This document shows, piece after piece, positions 1 to 9,831 of a stretch of 14,271 nt of DNA. Each line of letters opens with the position of its first letter. Within the stretch, counting starts at the first letter, position 1. A program made the translations under genes and the position numbers. Source of the DNA: Euperipatoides rowelli (Eukaryota > Onychophora > Udeonychophora > Euonychophora > Peripatopsidae); NCBI GenBank assembly GCA_003024985.2, contig PXIH01S0010144.1. One strand, written 5' to 3'. The notes below the pieces were generated by a model that saw nothing but the letters and a program-made list of their open reading frames with translations, was not told the DNA's origin and made no database searches.

Positions 1-900
1 TTAAAGATTTGTATGACATAATAAGGTTTTCCAAGAGTTGCCAAATGTTGTCACAAACATAAATTTACATGAACTCGAAAATTATTCAATTTGATGCTGA
101 AAAACATAAAAGTAGTGCAATTTGAAAACAACAAGCAAAAAGAAATAACTCAGTTCATGCCTAGTTGTGGTACAAGTGGTTATATCTATCCCCAAAAGGC
201 ATAATTTTTTAATGCATTATCTTTCAATAAAATTTATTTGTCCCATTAGACCCCAGTCTCCCCTAATTCACTTATGAACAGAGAGATGACTCCACTTGTA
301 AGATAATTTTTTTTTTTAATGGGATTACACCATTTCTTAACCTCTTAAACCTATAGTTATAAAATTAAAAAAAAAAAATAAAACACATGTTTTAATTTTT
401 GTAATTTATTAGTTTTTTTTTTGAGCGATTATAAAAGCTTTTAATTGACTAAAAAAAAATTCTGGAGAGCGAATACTTTTGTCTTCTAAATTTTTTTTAA
501 AGATAGAACTATATGTTAGAGAGAGACTATTTTTTAAGATAATTCATGTTAAAACAGTATAGTTATCTAACACAATAGCCTATAGCATGTAATGGGAAAA
601 CGACTTATTGGCTAGTTTTTTTTAATAAAATTATTTATGGAGGAAAATTGAAAGTTTTACTGTATGGAAATGATGGAAGTTAGACTAAGTTAACTCTACA
701 TGTGTGTGTGTGTGTAGATAAGGCTACAGTACTTGAAACATTGGGTATTAATTTGTGCTTGTTTACATTGTAAAAAGGATTTTTATCTCCAGGAAATCTC
801 GGACTGTACAAAATAATTTATCTGTTCCATCTCGTAATTGATATTGAAATATGGTTAAATTAATTAATTTCTTCAAAATAGTGGACTCAAAATAATTGTG
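1..900. other. AT-rich non-coding DNA with homopolymer runs
   Basis: No reading frame or RNA gene can be supported here. The stretch is rich in poly-A and poly-T runs and has stops in all frames. The only simple repeat of note is a (TG)7 microsatellite at 701-715. Confidence 0.7.
701..715. repeat. (TG)n microsatellite
   Basis: Seven uninterrupted TG dinucleotides plus one T are seen directly. This is an ordinary eukaryotic microsatellite and could be length-polymorphic. Confidence 0.9.
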
Positions 901-938
901 CGACCTTAGCTAGACCTCCATTATGATCTTGCAAAAAA

Positions 939-974
939 TTTGGTCTAGCAGTGTTTCGCTTCTGCTAGACCAAA
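939..974. repeat. 13-bp perfect inverted repeat (hairpin)
   Basis: The left arm TTTGGTCTAGCAG (939-951) and the right arm CTGCTAGACCAAA (962-974) are exact reverse complements around a 10-nt spacer. The arms are less AT-rich than their surroundings. No flanking target duplication or transposase-type terminus is visible, so it may be a fragment of a fold-back element or a transcribed hairpin. The function is unknown. Confidence 0.75.
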
Positions 975-1060
975 ATTCTTTACACTCATGACACTATAAA
1001 ATCTAATTTAACATGCAAATTTATGGATTGGCAAGAAAAGGCAGTTTAACACTTACACTA

Positions 1061-1166
1061 CTGATGACTCGGATCCGAGTCAGCATGAACTGTCACGATA
1101 TGCTGATGACTCGAATCCGAGTCAGCATGAACTGTCCACAATATGCTGATGACTCGAATCCGAGTC
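1061..1166. repeat. Three-copy 42/43-bp tandem repeat with palindromic core
   Basis: Units start at 1061, 1103 and 1146, and the third is cut off after the core. Each begins CTGATGACTCG and carries an inverted core. In unit 1 the core TGACTCGGATCCGAGTCA (1065-1082) is an 18-bp perfect palindrome. In units 2 and 3 the centre has become AATC, which leaves six-base arms GACTCG/CGAGTC. The linker GCATGAACTGTC is shared by units 1 and 2. The island is clearly more GC-rich than its flanks. The short forward frame running through it (1013-1249) only follows the repeat and is not a convincing gene. Confidence 0.85.
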
Positions 1167-1512
1167 GTTTGTGTAACAAGTTTCAAAATGTAAATATGAA
1201 TTGGACAACATTGTTAAACATTTGTTTATTATTTAAGCACATAAAATAAGAAATAAAAAAGCATATTTCTGGATCGTTTGAAATTTTCTTTAGTTTTGGG
1301 GTCACAGTGATATTATTTTCAAGATCTATCAAGTGATTCTGAAATTTTGACTTTCAGGTAACCTAATCAAAATATAAAACATTTAGGAATAAACTTAAGA
1401 CATTTTAAAATCAAAATTTAATGCAGATTTCAAAAATCAAAACCAAAAAATTCTAACTCCAACGAAAGAGAGACAGCAAGGAAAAATGTAAGACAAACTT
1501 TTTTTTTTATAA

Positions 1513-1869
1513 CCGACATTTAGAGAAAAAAATAATAAATTTGTTAGCTGGATATAATTAATAATTACAAATTTAAATTCCTGATAAAAATAGAAAGAAA
1601 AAAAATACTATTTCATTTTTTTTTTATCTGTTCAAGATTTTCAAATATTTAACATAATGTCTTATTTGGACATACAAGTTCAAAAATTCCCATTTGTGCC
1701 GACATTTAGAAAAAAATATGTTAGTTGAATATAAATTGTCTTTACAAATTTAAATTCCTGATAAGAATTTTAAAAGAAATACTATTTCAGTTTTTTTGTA
1801 TCTGTTCTAGATTTTCAATTATTTAACAAAGTCTTGTAAGCACACCGTAAATATGACCTTCAAAATCCC
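1513..1869. repeat. Tandem duplication, period 186 bp
   Basis: Copy 1 (1513 to about 1691) and copy 2 (1699-1869) share, in order, CCGACATTTAGA, TTTACAAATTTAAATTCCTG, ATACTATTTCA, TATCTGTTC, AGATTTTCAA and TTCAAAA. Small indels separate the shared blocks, mostly in A or T runs. The divergence is enough to call it an old duplication. No coding content is seen. Confidence 0.8.
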
Positions 1870-1879
1870 TTTCCAAATT

Positions 1880-3860
1880 TATTGTAAGCTATATTTTATT
1901 GCGCAAAAAAACATTCTGGCCTATTATTTCCTCGAGTGCCAGTTTATATAATTTCCATTAGACCTCCATTGGTGGGAGAATAGAAGGGCAAAGCGACATG
2001 GCCCGGGTATTCTTGGAATTAGTGGCGATACTGACTGATGAATCAGGCGATTGTCCTACGGTGCTCACGCTTTAGCCATCATCCAGATTTCCAGTTACTA
2101 CTTCTTGGTTAGGCTTTCTACAAAAGAAGGAGACGTAAGCACTGGGAAATATTTTTATACTTTAACACTGGTGGAAAAAGCTTTGGATTTTAACCACCTT
2201 TTTCTTTCTTATCCAAAGGAATTATTTTTTCTCCACAGCTTTTAGAAACATGTAAAATTAATCATAGTGGCAGGTCTGGTAATTAATTTCTAATGATCAA
2301 ATTATTTATGCTTCACTAGATGGAATTTTTTCTTCTTTCTATAGTAGGCTATACATTATAGTCTCTAAATTTCTTATAAGTAGCTTACAATTTAGGCCTA
2401 CAGTATATACCTGTAAATACTTTTATAATTTCTGCCTAACATTTTACATTTATCATTCCTCATTTTCAGGGTATCCCTGATTGGCCCATTTACCTATCTG
2501 CCTAACCCTTGTATAATACTTTGGGTGGGCCATTAATCCTATTACAAAATACCCCCTCAAAGAAAGCTGAGAGTATGTATAGCATGTAGCAGAGGCAGAG
2601 CTAATAATTGTTTTACCCAAAATATTACTGGTTTTCTTTGCGTTATTATTTTTATTCTTTGGAAAAACGTGTTGGGCTCTATATCTTTATTTTTTCCGAT
2701 TGTTACTTTTGTTTTCAAATACAAATATGCCAGACAACAACAGACTCTAGTCCAGCGAGGTTGTCCCTACTTATATTTTGGTCCAGGCTTTTTATAAGGT
2801 TAATCTTGAATTTTCTTAAACAAACAATTTTATTTTATGAATAAACAATAACACTTTAAATAACAACTTAAAATTGGCTAGATTAAGCTTCTAGGGAATC
2901 TAGACTGATCTTTTTCTAACTTTAAGAGAAACATTTTAGTAGTTTTATAACTTTAACTTAGCCTATATGTACAACTTTGGACCTAGGTATCTTTTGAATT
3001 TTTTTCTTTAATATTCTATTATAGTGATACATTAGGCCTACTGTTTTTTATTGGCATTTTAAACTTTTAACCAACTACTAATAAATTATATTTACATGGG
3101 GAGTGTTATTCGCTAGTTGCAATATTGCTAGAATGGTTTAAGACAGCTGTACGGTATCTTATTTTTATAATTTGTCCTTAGTTGAAAGCTTGTTTATGGC
3201 GCCTTTGTTGTCTTACTTATTTGTGTTTATCATTATCATCTTAGTTAACACGGGGTTTAAGCTGCAACTAGCATGTTAGCCAAATTCTAATAAATGATTT
3301 TGTTCATTTTTGGCTTAGCATAATTAGCTAAAATGCTATTTATGTATTTTTAAATACTATTTAGTAATGAAAACTTCAGTATTAAAATTTATTGGCTATG
3401 ACATCATATTTTTGCTAAAATTTGTTTGCTATAATTAGCCAAATGGCTAATCATATTTTTTTGCTCAGCTTAATCAATTTAACAGTAGGCCTATGCATTA
3501 TTCTTTGTTTGTCATTACTAAGAGGAGTATTGCTCCTTATGAACTCATTTTGAGTTTTTGTTTTGTCTTTTTTCTGTAAAGGGATTTTAATTGTTTTGTT
3601 CTTTCTTGTAATCTTTTTATTCATACTTTTAATTTGTCTTTTTAAGGGTCTGATTTTTTCATTTTAGTATCCTGTTTTATAACAACCATAGAGCATTTTG
3701 TACTCACTTTTAAGGGGAGCATATTCAAGTGAGTTAAATGATTAATTTTTTAATCTGAGTTTTGTTTATGGAGAGAGCAGGTCATTGGCATCTTTTTGTA
3801 CATAGTTTTATTTCTTTGGCGTATGTTGAATTTCACTGCTAAGCACATTTTGGGACCTTA
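1880..3860. other. Long AT-rich stretch, no supportable gene
   Basis: Short forward frames occur at 2051-2245 and 2608-2844, but they have no recognisable motif and read like translated AT-rich noise. A small GC-richer patch at about 1950-2070 has a 25-codon frame from the ATG at 1998. I could not link it to any family or to convincing splice sites. The palindromic octamer TAGGCCTA occurs at 2393, 3033 and 3486. Confidence 0.6.
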
Positions 3861-3862
3861 TA

Positions 3863-3995
3863 TTGGGAGGACACTGTGCAAAAGACTCTCGCTAATTCAT
3901 ACACAGTATTCTTTTATCTGTGTGCTCTTTTTGGGAGGAAACTGCATAAGATTCCCTTGAATTAAATTAATATACAGTTTTCTTTATTTGTGGCG
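3863..3995. repeat. Diverged tandem duplication, period about 68 bp
   Basis: Both copies begin TTGGGAGGA, at 3863 and 3931. They go on through matching ACTG, ACAGT, TTCTTT and TTTGTG/ATCTGTG blocks with several indels. No protein or RNA function is apparent. Confidence 0.55.
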
Positions 3996-4158
3996 GCCAC
4001 ACAATTATTACATTCTGAGCTGACTAGTCTAAGTTATTATTAGGTGTATTTATTAACATAAACTCAAACAATACATAATTAGAAAGAAGAGGAAATTATT
4101 CATAAGGCCTTGCCCAGTGGATGTAGGCCTCATTTACATTTTAATAATGATATATTAA

Positions 4159-4702
4159 TTATTTATTTATCGTTGCAGGCATAGGTGATAATTTGTATCT
4201 TTTAGTCTTAATATATGGAACAAAAAATTTGTTAGCTTGTCTGGTATTAATATAAATTTTCAATCTATGCATTAGTTTATGTGCAGGGAATTCCTTAAAA
4301 AAAATTTGTAGCAAATTTCTCTAATAATTTGATTTTTCTATGGTCAAGAGATTCAATTCCACAAACCCTCTAAAGCATTGTCATAGCTTATATAGTTATC
4401 TTTAAGAATAATCTTTAGGGATCTAATTTGAACTCGTTCAATACTATTACATTGTGCTCTAGTAATGGCTGATCCCCACACTGTACAATATTCTAACAAT
4501 GGTCTAATGTATGTAGTGTACATTTCTACTAAAAATCTTTGGAGTTGGGCGCCCTTAATTTATATGATAAAAAACATTTTTTAGCCAAATTTTTTAAAAT
4601 CTCTTCAATGAGATAATCCCATTTAAAGTTATTTTGAATTTGTAATCCTAAAATTTTGCAGTGATCTACGCATTTATTTGGAAAGTTTAATTTATCTTCG
4701 CT
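4159..4702 (-). pseudogene. Decayed non-LTR retrotransposon reverse transcriptase, C-terminal end
   Basis: The minus strand encodes the thumb and C-terminal end of a LINE-type ORF2, in three pieces joined by frame changes. Piece 1 (about 4702 down to 4536) contains CKILGLQIQNNFKWD, the familiar 'LG..i...l.W' block after the catalytic palm. It ends at a TAG, and the next frame takes over at once. Piece 2 (to the TGA at 4353-4355) contains YIRPLLEYCTVWGS and IERVQIRSLKIIL, the hallmark 'Y..yIrPlLEY...vW...Iervq.ra' block of Jockey/CR1/L2-like elements. Piece 3 runs to the TAA at 4159-4161 and contains INTRQANKFFVPYIKTKRYK then LSPMP, the usual C-terminal 'tR....f.vP..kT.ry..s' segment. The palm with its YxDD box would lie upstream, above 4702, and is not recognisable there. 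This is a dead, 5'-truncated copy. The exact clade cannot be assigned by eye. Confidence 0.9.
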
Positions 4703-4719
4703 AAAGTTTATTCAAGTTT

Positions 4720-5263
4720 AGCAGTTGGCTTTCATTTTATGTTATTTTGGGTAGTTTCCTGCTCTGAAATTTGCAGTTTCCCATCTCTGTATATCTTATT
4801 GATGTCAGATTATTCGTGTGAAGGTGGTTCAATACTTTAGTTAATGTTCGTGCCATTGTAAGCCTATTCAACTAAACTTATTAACATCTAAATTGTGTGC
4901 AAACTTGATTGGTTATTTAAATAGCACCTACAATACATCACATGGGATTGACAGCCACTGTATTAATCATAATTATAAAAAAACAACAACATACTAAACA
5001 GTACGGTACCTATGTACACAAATTTATTAACACAGCCTAGGCTATATCAAACTTGGTTAACTATGCTATTTACATGTTAATATAAAATACACTGATTCAG
5101 GGTGGAAAATTAAAAAGAAACTCCAACGCTACAAGGTTATAAGATTTAAGGTTATAAGGTTGACCATATCTCTAAAACAAAAAAATTAATGTGCAAAAAT
5201 GAAATCAGAAGAAAAATCCTAAAGAAACAAAACTAGGGATATTCACACAAAAGAGGAAAAAAA
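4720..5263. other. AT-rich spacer between two pseudogene-like blocks
   Basis: On the minus strand this would be the upstream part of the reverse transcriptase, but I see no palm motif, only short frames. The stretch after 5130 is A-rich on the plus strand and leads into the frame at 5264. Confidence 0.5.
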
Positions 5264-5718
5264 ATGCCTAAAGCAAAATTCAGAAACAAACTGATAAAAC
5301 AAAGCTGCAACTTTTATAAAAAAATAACGAAAACCAGGCCGATAAAAACTGGCCTACCAGATGAGTACGCTAAATTTAATGGCCGGCATACACCAATTTC
5401 ACCTGGAGTATATCGGGCACCTGGAGGCCTTTACTCCCCTACTCTAGCCAGAACACCAGAAAGAGGATAACAACAATCCTAGTGAAAAAGATGACAACCC
5501 TCACTCAGCCTACCAGCCTTGGGAAGCGGGCCCTCAATGCAAGGAGGATACTGTGTAAGAATCATGCAAAAAAATATTACAGATGTAGGCACAAGCTGCT
5601 CACCTGGCTGATGTTTATGACTCAACCAGGCCGGTCCACCCTACAGACAACCCCTGTAGGGGTGAAATTGCCAAGATCAGCCGACCTGGTCATAGTAAAA
5701 CCTAAAAAAAAATCTTAA
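5264..5718 (+). pseudogene. Broken protein-like reading frame, unrecognised
   Basis: A frame opens at the ATG at 5264 and gives 68 residues. It starts basic (MPKAKFRNKLIK) and turns Gly/Pro-rich (HTPISPGVYRAPGGLYSP) before the TAA at 5468. A different frame then reads DNNNPSEKDDNPHSAYQPWE with more protein-like sequence, is interrupted at two stops, and resumes as ADVYDSTRPVHPTDNPC to a final stop near 5705. The block has higher GC than its flanks and is followed by an A-rich tract (5701-5722). This pattern suggests a disabled retrocopy or a transposon ORF. I do not recognise the protein, and neither strand nor function is certain. The GTG-started frame at 5482-5718 is probably a shadow of this sequence. 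Confidence 0.4.
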
Positions 5719-5724
5719 AAACTG

Positions 5725-6140
5725 TTAATACAGTTGTATTTAAATTGCTTAAATTAGAGAGTTATAATTACTTTACATGAATTTTGACAGTTTAATTTAC
5801 AAAGAAAATTTTATTAAAAATGAATCTTATTAAATAAAAAAAATCCTTAACTACTACTCTTGTCTGATAGGCTATCTTTATATTTATGAAAACAATAGGC
5901 CACATTCCATGGCTGACTTGAAAAATAGTGTTATAAAAATTCCTTCGGAAAGAATGTTAAACATTTTTTTTTCAAAACAAACTTTGCACGCTAAGAATTC
6001 CGATAAAACTAACAACCCTGATAAATACCAACAATAAAAATGTAAAATTAAACCAGTTAATTATTTTAAGTGCATCTGGTATGATGCAAAAAAAAAAATT
6101 ACTATAAGTTACATTTTTTTTATTTACTTAAGTTATAACT
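5725..6140. other. AT-rich spacer
   Basis: Homopolymer-rich, non-coding DNA with stops in all frames. I see no RNA gene or transposon terminus. Confidence 0.6.
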
Positions 6141-6159
6141 AATAAAAAATTTGACAATT

Positions 6160-6255
6160 TTACCAACCGACATAATTAAGGACTGATACTTGCTACGGAT
6201 TCATAGCAAGCCTTTTCATTAGCAAGAATCAGTCCTTAATTATGTCGGTTGGTAA
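6160..6255. repeat. Long near-perfect inverted repeat (hairpin of about 96 nt)
   Basis: The left arm 6160-6187 and the right arm 6228-6255 are 28-bp perfect reverse complements (TTACCAACCGAC.../...GTCGGTTGGTAA). After one mismatch (6188/6227) the stem gains another 7 bp, CTTGCTA (6189-6195) with TAGCAAG (6220-6226), leaving a 24-nt loop. Inside the loop a second TAGCAAG (6204-6210) can pair with the same CTTGCTA to give a smaller hairpin with an 8-nt loop. Outside the arms, weaker complementarity continues with a 3-nt indel (TTGAC at 6151-6155 against GTCAA at 6257-6261). It could be a fold-back MITE or a small-RNA precursor. No clear target duplication is seen. Confidence 0.85.
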
Positions 6256-6274
6256 CGTCAATTTATTGGCTTAT

Positions 6275-7955
6275 TAAAAATTATACAGAAGTTTTACGTT
6301 AATAATGCTATCTCACTATTTAAGCTATGTGGTATGGGACAGTGAGTGCATCATGCCCAAAATAAGATATTAGGTTGTTGATTCCGATCTTTAACCTGCC
6401 CAATTGAAAGGTACTTTGCATTTTTGGTCATGGGCTGCACAGTCTTGAATACGGTAATTAAATCTAATTTCTAGAATGTGGTTTAATATTATAATAAATT
6501 GTTTGGATAGGTAGCCTATCAATAAATCACCTGTTAAATTGGCTTAGGCAGGTCTTTTTACAGATCCCTACATATATATATATATACTGTATATAAAAAT
6601 ATGTACTATAAATGCCCATACGGTAATGGTCATTTAAAACACCCATTTTTTTTAACACACATATACTCTATGTTAGTAAACTTAATTTTAAAATCATTTA
6701 AATTTTTAAAAGAAAAACATTCCCCAGATTCATAATTTATTATTTTTTAAGATTTTTATCAGTTTTATTTTTTTAATAAGTTTAAAATTAAAATTTTTAA
6801 GATTTATTGCACCCTACTCCCTTTGACCCCATAATAAAGATAGGGGGAGTGGCGCTATTGTAGCTTTATCGATGTGTTTCAATAAAATATTTTTCCTAAA
6901 TAACTAAAGCTTTGTTTAAAAAAATACAGTTTCTAAATTAATTTTATTCAATCACTAATGCTAGCAACGTTAAAAGATAAAGATTGGCCTTTGTTTTAAT
7001 GTCGAAATGAGACTTTATTCTCCCCCTCTTTAACCGGTGGCCATTTTTATAAAGTCAACATTGTTCCAAGTGGTTTTTTTACTATTCTCAAAGTATGAAT
7101 GCAAATCATATTCTCTTATTGTTCAAAAGTAGTCACATGATTTTGCTATCAAAAGATACCAAGATATAGTGGCTGACCTTTTTCATTCTAAACTTATACG
7201 TGTTTAAGTTTTAGAATGCCCCCAAGCTATTTGGACACTTACCGTTAGGGGTTTTACACAATCGGGGGGAAAAAAATCCTAAAAAAACTGGATGAAAATA
7301 AAAATAATAATTATAGTCTATTTAGAATGACACACCCCAGCAATTTAGTCTAGGGCAAATTACATTATTTTCAGAGTGTATGTTATATACTCAGCTTCAG
7401 TGCTGTTTATTTTAAGTTGTATCAATCTCCCATTTTGGTCTTTTTTTTCTAGAAGCAGGAGACTATTCAACAAAATACAACATGATGGTATTAGCAAACT
7501 CATCTACTGAAACCATTACACTATTGTATTACTTTTCTCCAGAAAGTTGTCTTCTAAAGCCTAGAATACACTAGGAGAAAAACACTTCGGAGTTGCCATA
7601 CTTGGCAGTTTTTTTAATGATGCAAAAGTTTTCTTAGGAATATTCTGACACACAATAGGAGATTTTTTTTTCTATTTGCAAGAAAATAAAGAGCTACTGC
7701 AAATGGTTATGAATATCGGGTGTTTATTGCCCCTGATGGCTTCACACACAGTCTTTTACACGGATCACAAAAAATGCTGACATAAACTACAGAATTGCGA
7801 CTTTACAAAAATATCTGCCTAAGGAAAATAAAATGAGACTATTCGTCATTCACTAATAAAAGTATTTTTCCCCAGCTGTGGAATAAAATAAATTACAAGA
7901 AAAAAAAATATCCCTACTCTAATCCTATTCTAATATCACACTCTTTCTCACAACA
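6275..7955. other. AT-rich stretch without supportable genes
   Basis: It contains an (AT)n microsatellite at about 6572-6596. A weak inverted pair, ACTCCC and GGGAGT, lies near 6816-6850. Frames are short on both strands. Nothing reads as an exon, RNA gene or transposon end with a matching partner. Confidence 0.6.
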
Positions 7956-7958
7956 GAC

Positions 7959-8171
7959 TCACAACTTTACAAAATATAAAAATAATTGGAACAAGCTTGC
8001 CCACACTCGATGTTGGCCAACCTGTTCATTCACACTCATTGGTTGGATGTATGTTCCTCTGGATATGATAATGAGCGCTGTTTTGTCAATATCCTCTCTG
8101 ATAATGATAAATCCAAGCCCGATTAACAGTCTTTTAATGGCTTTTGGTAACGAAAAGGTATCATCTCGACG
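7959..8171 (-). pseudogene. Unrecognised 70-codon open stretch in a GC-richer block
   Basis: The minus strand is open for 70 codons between a TAG (8172-8174) and a TGA (7959-7961). It has no ATG near its beginning. It reads in part as LPKAIKRLLIGLGF and RGTYIQPMSVNEQVGQHRVW, which has a mixed, protein-like composition unlike the translated AT-rich DNA around it. Neighbouring minus-strand pieces also look coding but carry stops: CPVIVVEAPDLVTGIPVG around 8300-8350 and ETRVLIEDMHGT around 8220-8255. I think this is a decayed mobile-element ORF or an old exon. I do not recognise the family. Confidence 0.3.
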
Positions 8172-8179
8172 CTAGTTTA

Positions 8180-8780
8180 CTTGGTAATTTCTAGTCACGA
8201 TGCTCAGGCTTCTATGTTCCGTGCATATCTTCTATCAACACTCTGGTCTCATCAGCCGTATAAAACTATGAAACTAGTGATTCTGCCATCACCCTACTGG
8301 AATACCGGTAACTAAATCTGGAGCTTCCACTACTATGACTGGGCAATGGTGGGCACTCTGGCTTCCAACTCCGTGACGAAAAATTATATAAAACTCCGGA
8401 CAGCTACGTAGATTGAAATACTATAAATATAATAGGCTGAGAAGAATCGGCTCTTCTGGAAATACTAATGAAATCTTGGCTGGTATACTTCTTCGACCAA
8501 TTCTTGTTGAATAAAAAAAAAAAATTGTCTCCCGCACTTTGAGGTTACTAAATGTTTTATAATTACTTATTATTACACTTTCTAGAAGCCTGTGACAATT
8601 ATTCTGCTATAATCTTTTATAATTGCGTCGCCACTCTGCTGCCTCGCGATATCCCCTCTGCCTTTCACTTAACACTGCCGCGCAATCGATAAAACTTTTC
8701 TCTTAATTGATTTTCGAACACTTTTCTTGTTTCTCACCCATGATTGGCTACTGCACACACGCTGAGATCTAGACCTGCTG
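8180..8780. other. GC- and CpG-richer island, possibly a decayed element terminus or leader
   Basis: The base composition departs from the surrounding AT-rich DNA. There are several CpGs at 8620-8700 (GCGTCGCC, CTCGCGATATC, GCCGCGCAATCGAT). On the minus strand this island lies just upstream of the broken frames at 7959-8350, so it may be the leader or long terminal repeat of the same dead element, or an old promoter region. I found no matching second copy in the window. Confidence 0.3.
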
Positions 8781-8784
8781 TACA

Positions 8785-9250
8785 TTAGTAATGACTTTTA
8801 AACTAACTAATCTTAGAAATATAAAATAAAACCCTGTGGCTTCAATACATAAAAATATTAATTGGAAATAAATATTTTTGCACTTCTTCAGAAATAATAA
8901 ATATAAACAAAATACTCGCATTTTTACTTGCAATAAAAAAAATACAATTTTATCCTACTCTTATCTTATTTTTCTATAAAAATACAAAGTATAAGAACAT
9001 AAAATACTTGATACTTTTGATATGAAATATTTTCAGCTACTGCCCCCCTACATTTAGTCACAATTTTACATGATTATTTAAAACAATAAAAACATTACAA
9101 TCATGAGAAATTGTTCATTATAATATTACATGACAATTTCTTCTATTATTTTACATATCCAATTTTCATTATTTTCAAATACAAACTACAAAGATGTCTT
9201 AAATTATTTAACAAATATTCCAAAGACATTGATTGACTGGCCACTGATCA
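8785..9250. other. AT-rich spacer
   Basis: Very AT-rich, with no open frame, RNA gene or repeat boundary that I can support. Confidence 0.6.
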
Positions 9251-9255
9251 CATGA

Positions 9256-9504
9256 GATACAAGCCTCCATTCCTCCCCTATTCTTGGCTTCGAATCCCCC
9301 ATGACCCCCCTGTACCCCCGTCATGTCTATAGCACTTTTAAGAGGCATTTGGATAACCTGAAGACCCACAGATCGATGGCTCTACTTGTAGTCAAGCACA
9401 GGCGAAGGAAAACGACCAAAACCCAGGATCAAAGTATGAAATTTGTTTCTCTCCAGAACAGGTTTTATACTGCGGCCCAGGCTAAGGCCCTTGTATCTGA
9501 TTGA
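9256..9504 (+). CDS. Short unrecognised open frame, possible gene or retrocopy 3' end
   Basis: The frame is open from just after a TGA at 9253-9255 to a TGA at 9502-9504. It has an internal ATG at 9301 (67 residues from there). It reads MTPLYPRHVYSTFKRHLDN and then a basic patch HRRRKTTKTQ, ending AQAKALVSD. The stretch is more GC-rich than its flanks. An AATAAA lies 77 bases after the stop, at 9581-9586. Together these would fit the 3' end of an mRNA-derived sequence. I see no upstream splice acceptor with a clear pyrimidine tract, and I do not recognise the protein, so it may be non-functional. Confidence 0.3.
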   Translation, partial: DTSLHSSPILGFESPMTPLYPRHVYSTFKRHLDNLKTHRSMALLVVKHRRRKTTKTQDQSMKFVSLQNRFYTAAQAKALVSD

Positions 9505-9580
9505 ACCATGAGGAGGCGGTTAGCAGAGCAAGACATTATCCCCTCACCTCTGCCCATTTATTCCTTTACAAACTCCTAAT

Positions 9581-9586
9581 AAATGT
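9581..9586 (+). terminator. AATAAA hexamer after the frame at 9256-9504
   Basis: A canonical polyadenylation hexamer within CTAATAAATGTTC, downstream of the stop at 9502. In AT-rich DNA this hexamer is common by chance, so it supports the transcript-derived reading only weakly. Confidence 0.3.
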
Positions 9587-9827
9587 TCTTTTGATATATT
9601 CTAAAGAAAAAAATGTATTTCCTTAATATGATTATTACAACATATAGTATATCCTAATGTTTAAGAAAAAATTCTAAGAGTAAAGTGACTCGTGCATAGA
9701 CATCATGAATTGATAATTTTTTTATCGATTTACAATAAAGTTATACATGCTGTTTTAAAATGGTGAGGAAAACTATAGTCAATTATATATTATTTTGAAT
9801 TTGTAAATTTTTCTTGTATTTTTAAAC

Positions 9828-9831
9828 TTAA
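9828..9831. repeat. TTAA target-site duplication, left
   Basis: TTAA directly abuts the left terminal repeat of the MITE and matches the TTAA at 10128-10131. Confidence 0.85.

Noticed and set aside
1061-1166. Hammerhead ribozyme array
   Set aside because: CTGATGA and a following short stem are present in each unit, but the required GAAA strand after the stem is absent (TCAGC follows), so the catalytic core cannot form.
1061-1166. Box C/D snoRNA (TGATGA and CTGA-like motifs)
   Set aside because: No terminal stem, no proper C'/D' spacing, and the motifs are part of a tandem repeat.
2051-2844. Two short forward genes (2051-2245 and 2608-2844)
   Set aside because: Low-complexity, Phe/Tyr/Leu-rich translations of AT-rich DNA, with no motif and no supporting signals.
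8240-8400. Hammerhead or transketolase-like fragment on the minus strand
   Set aside because: A CTGATGAG occurs but no CGAAAC partner. A short resemblance to a Gly-rich enzyme loop is too brief and is broken by stops.
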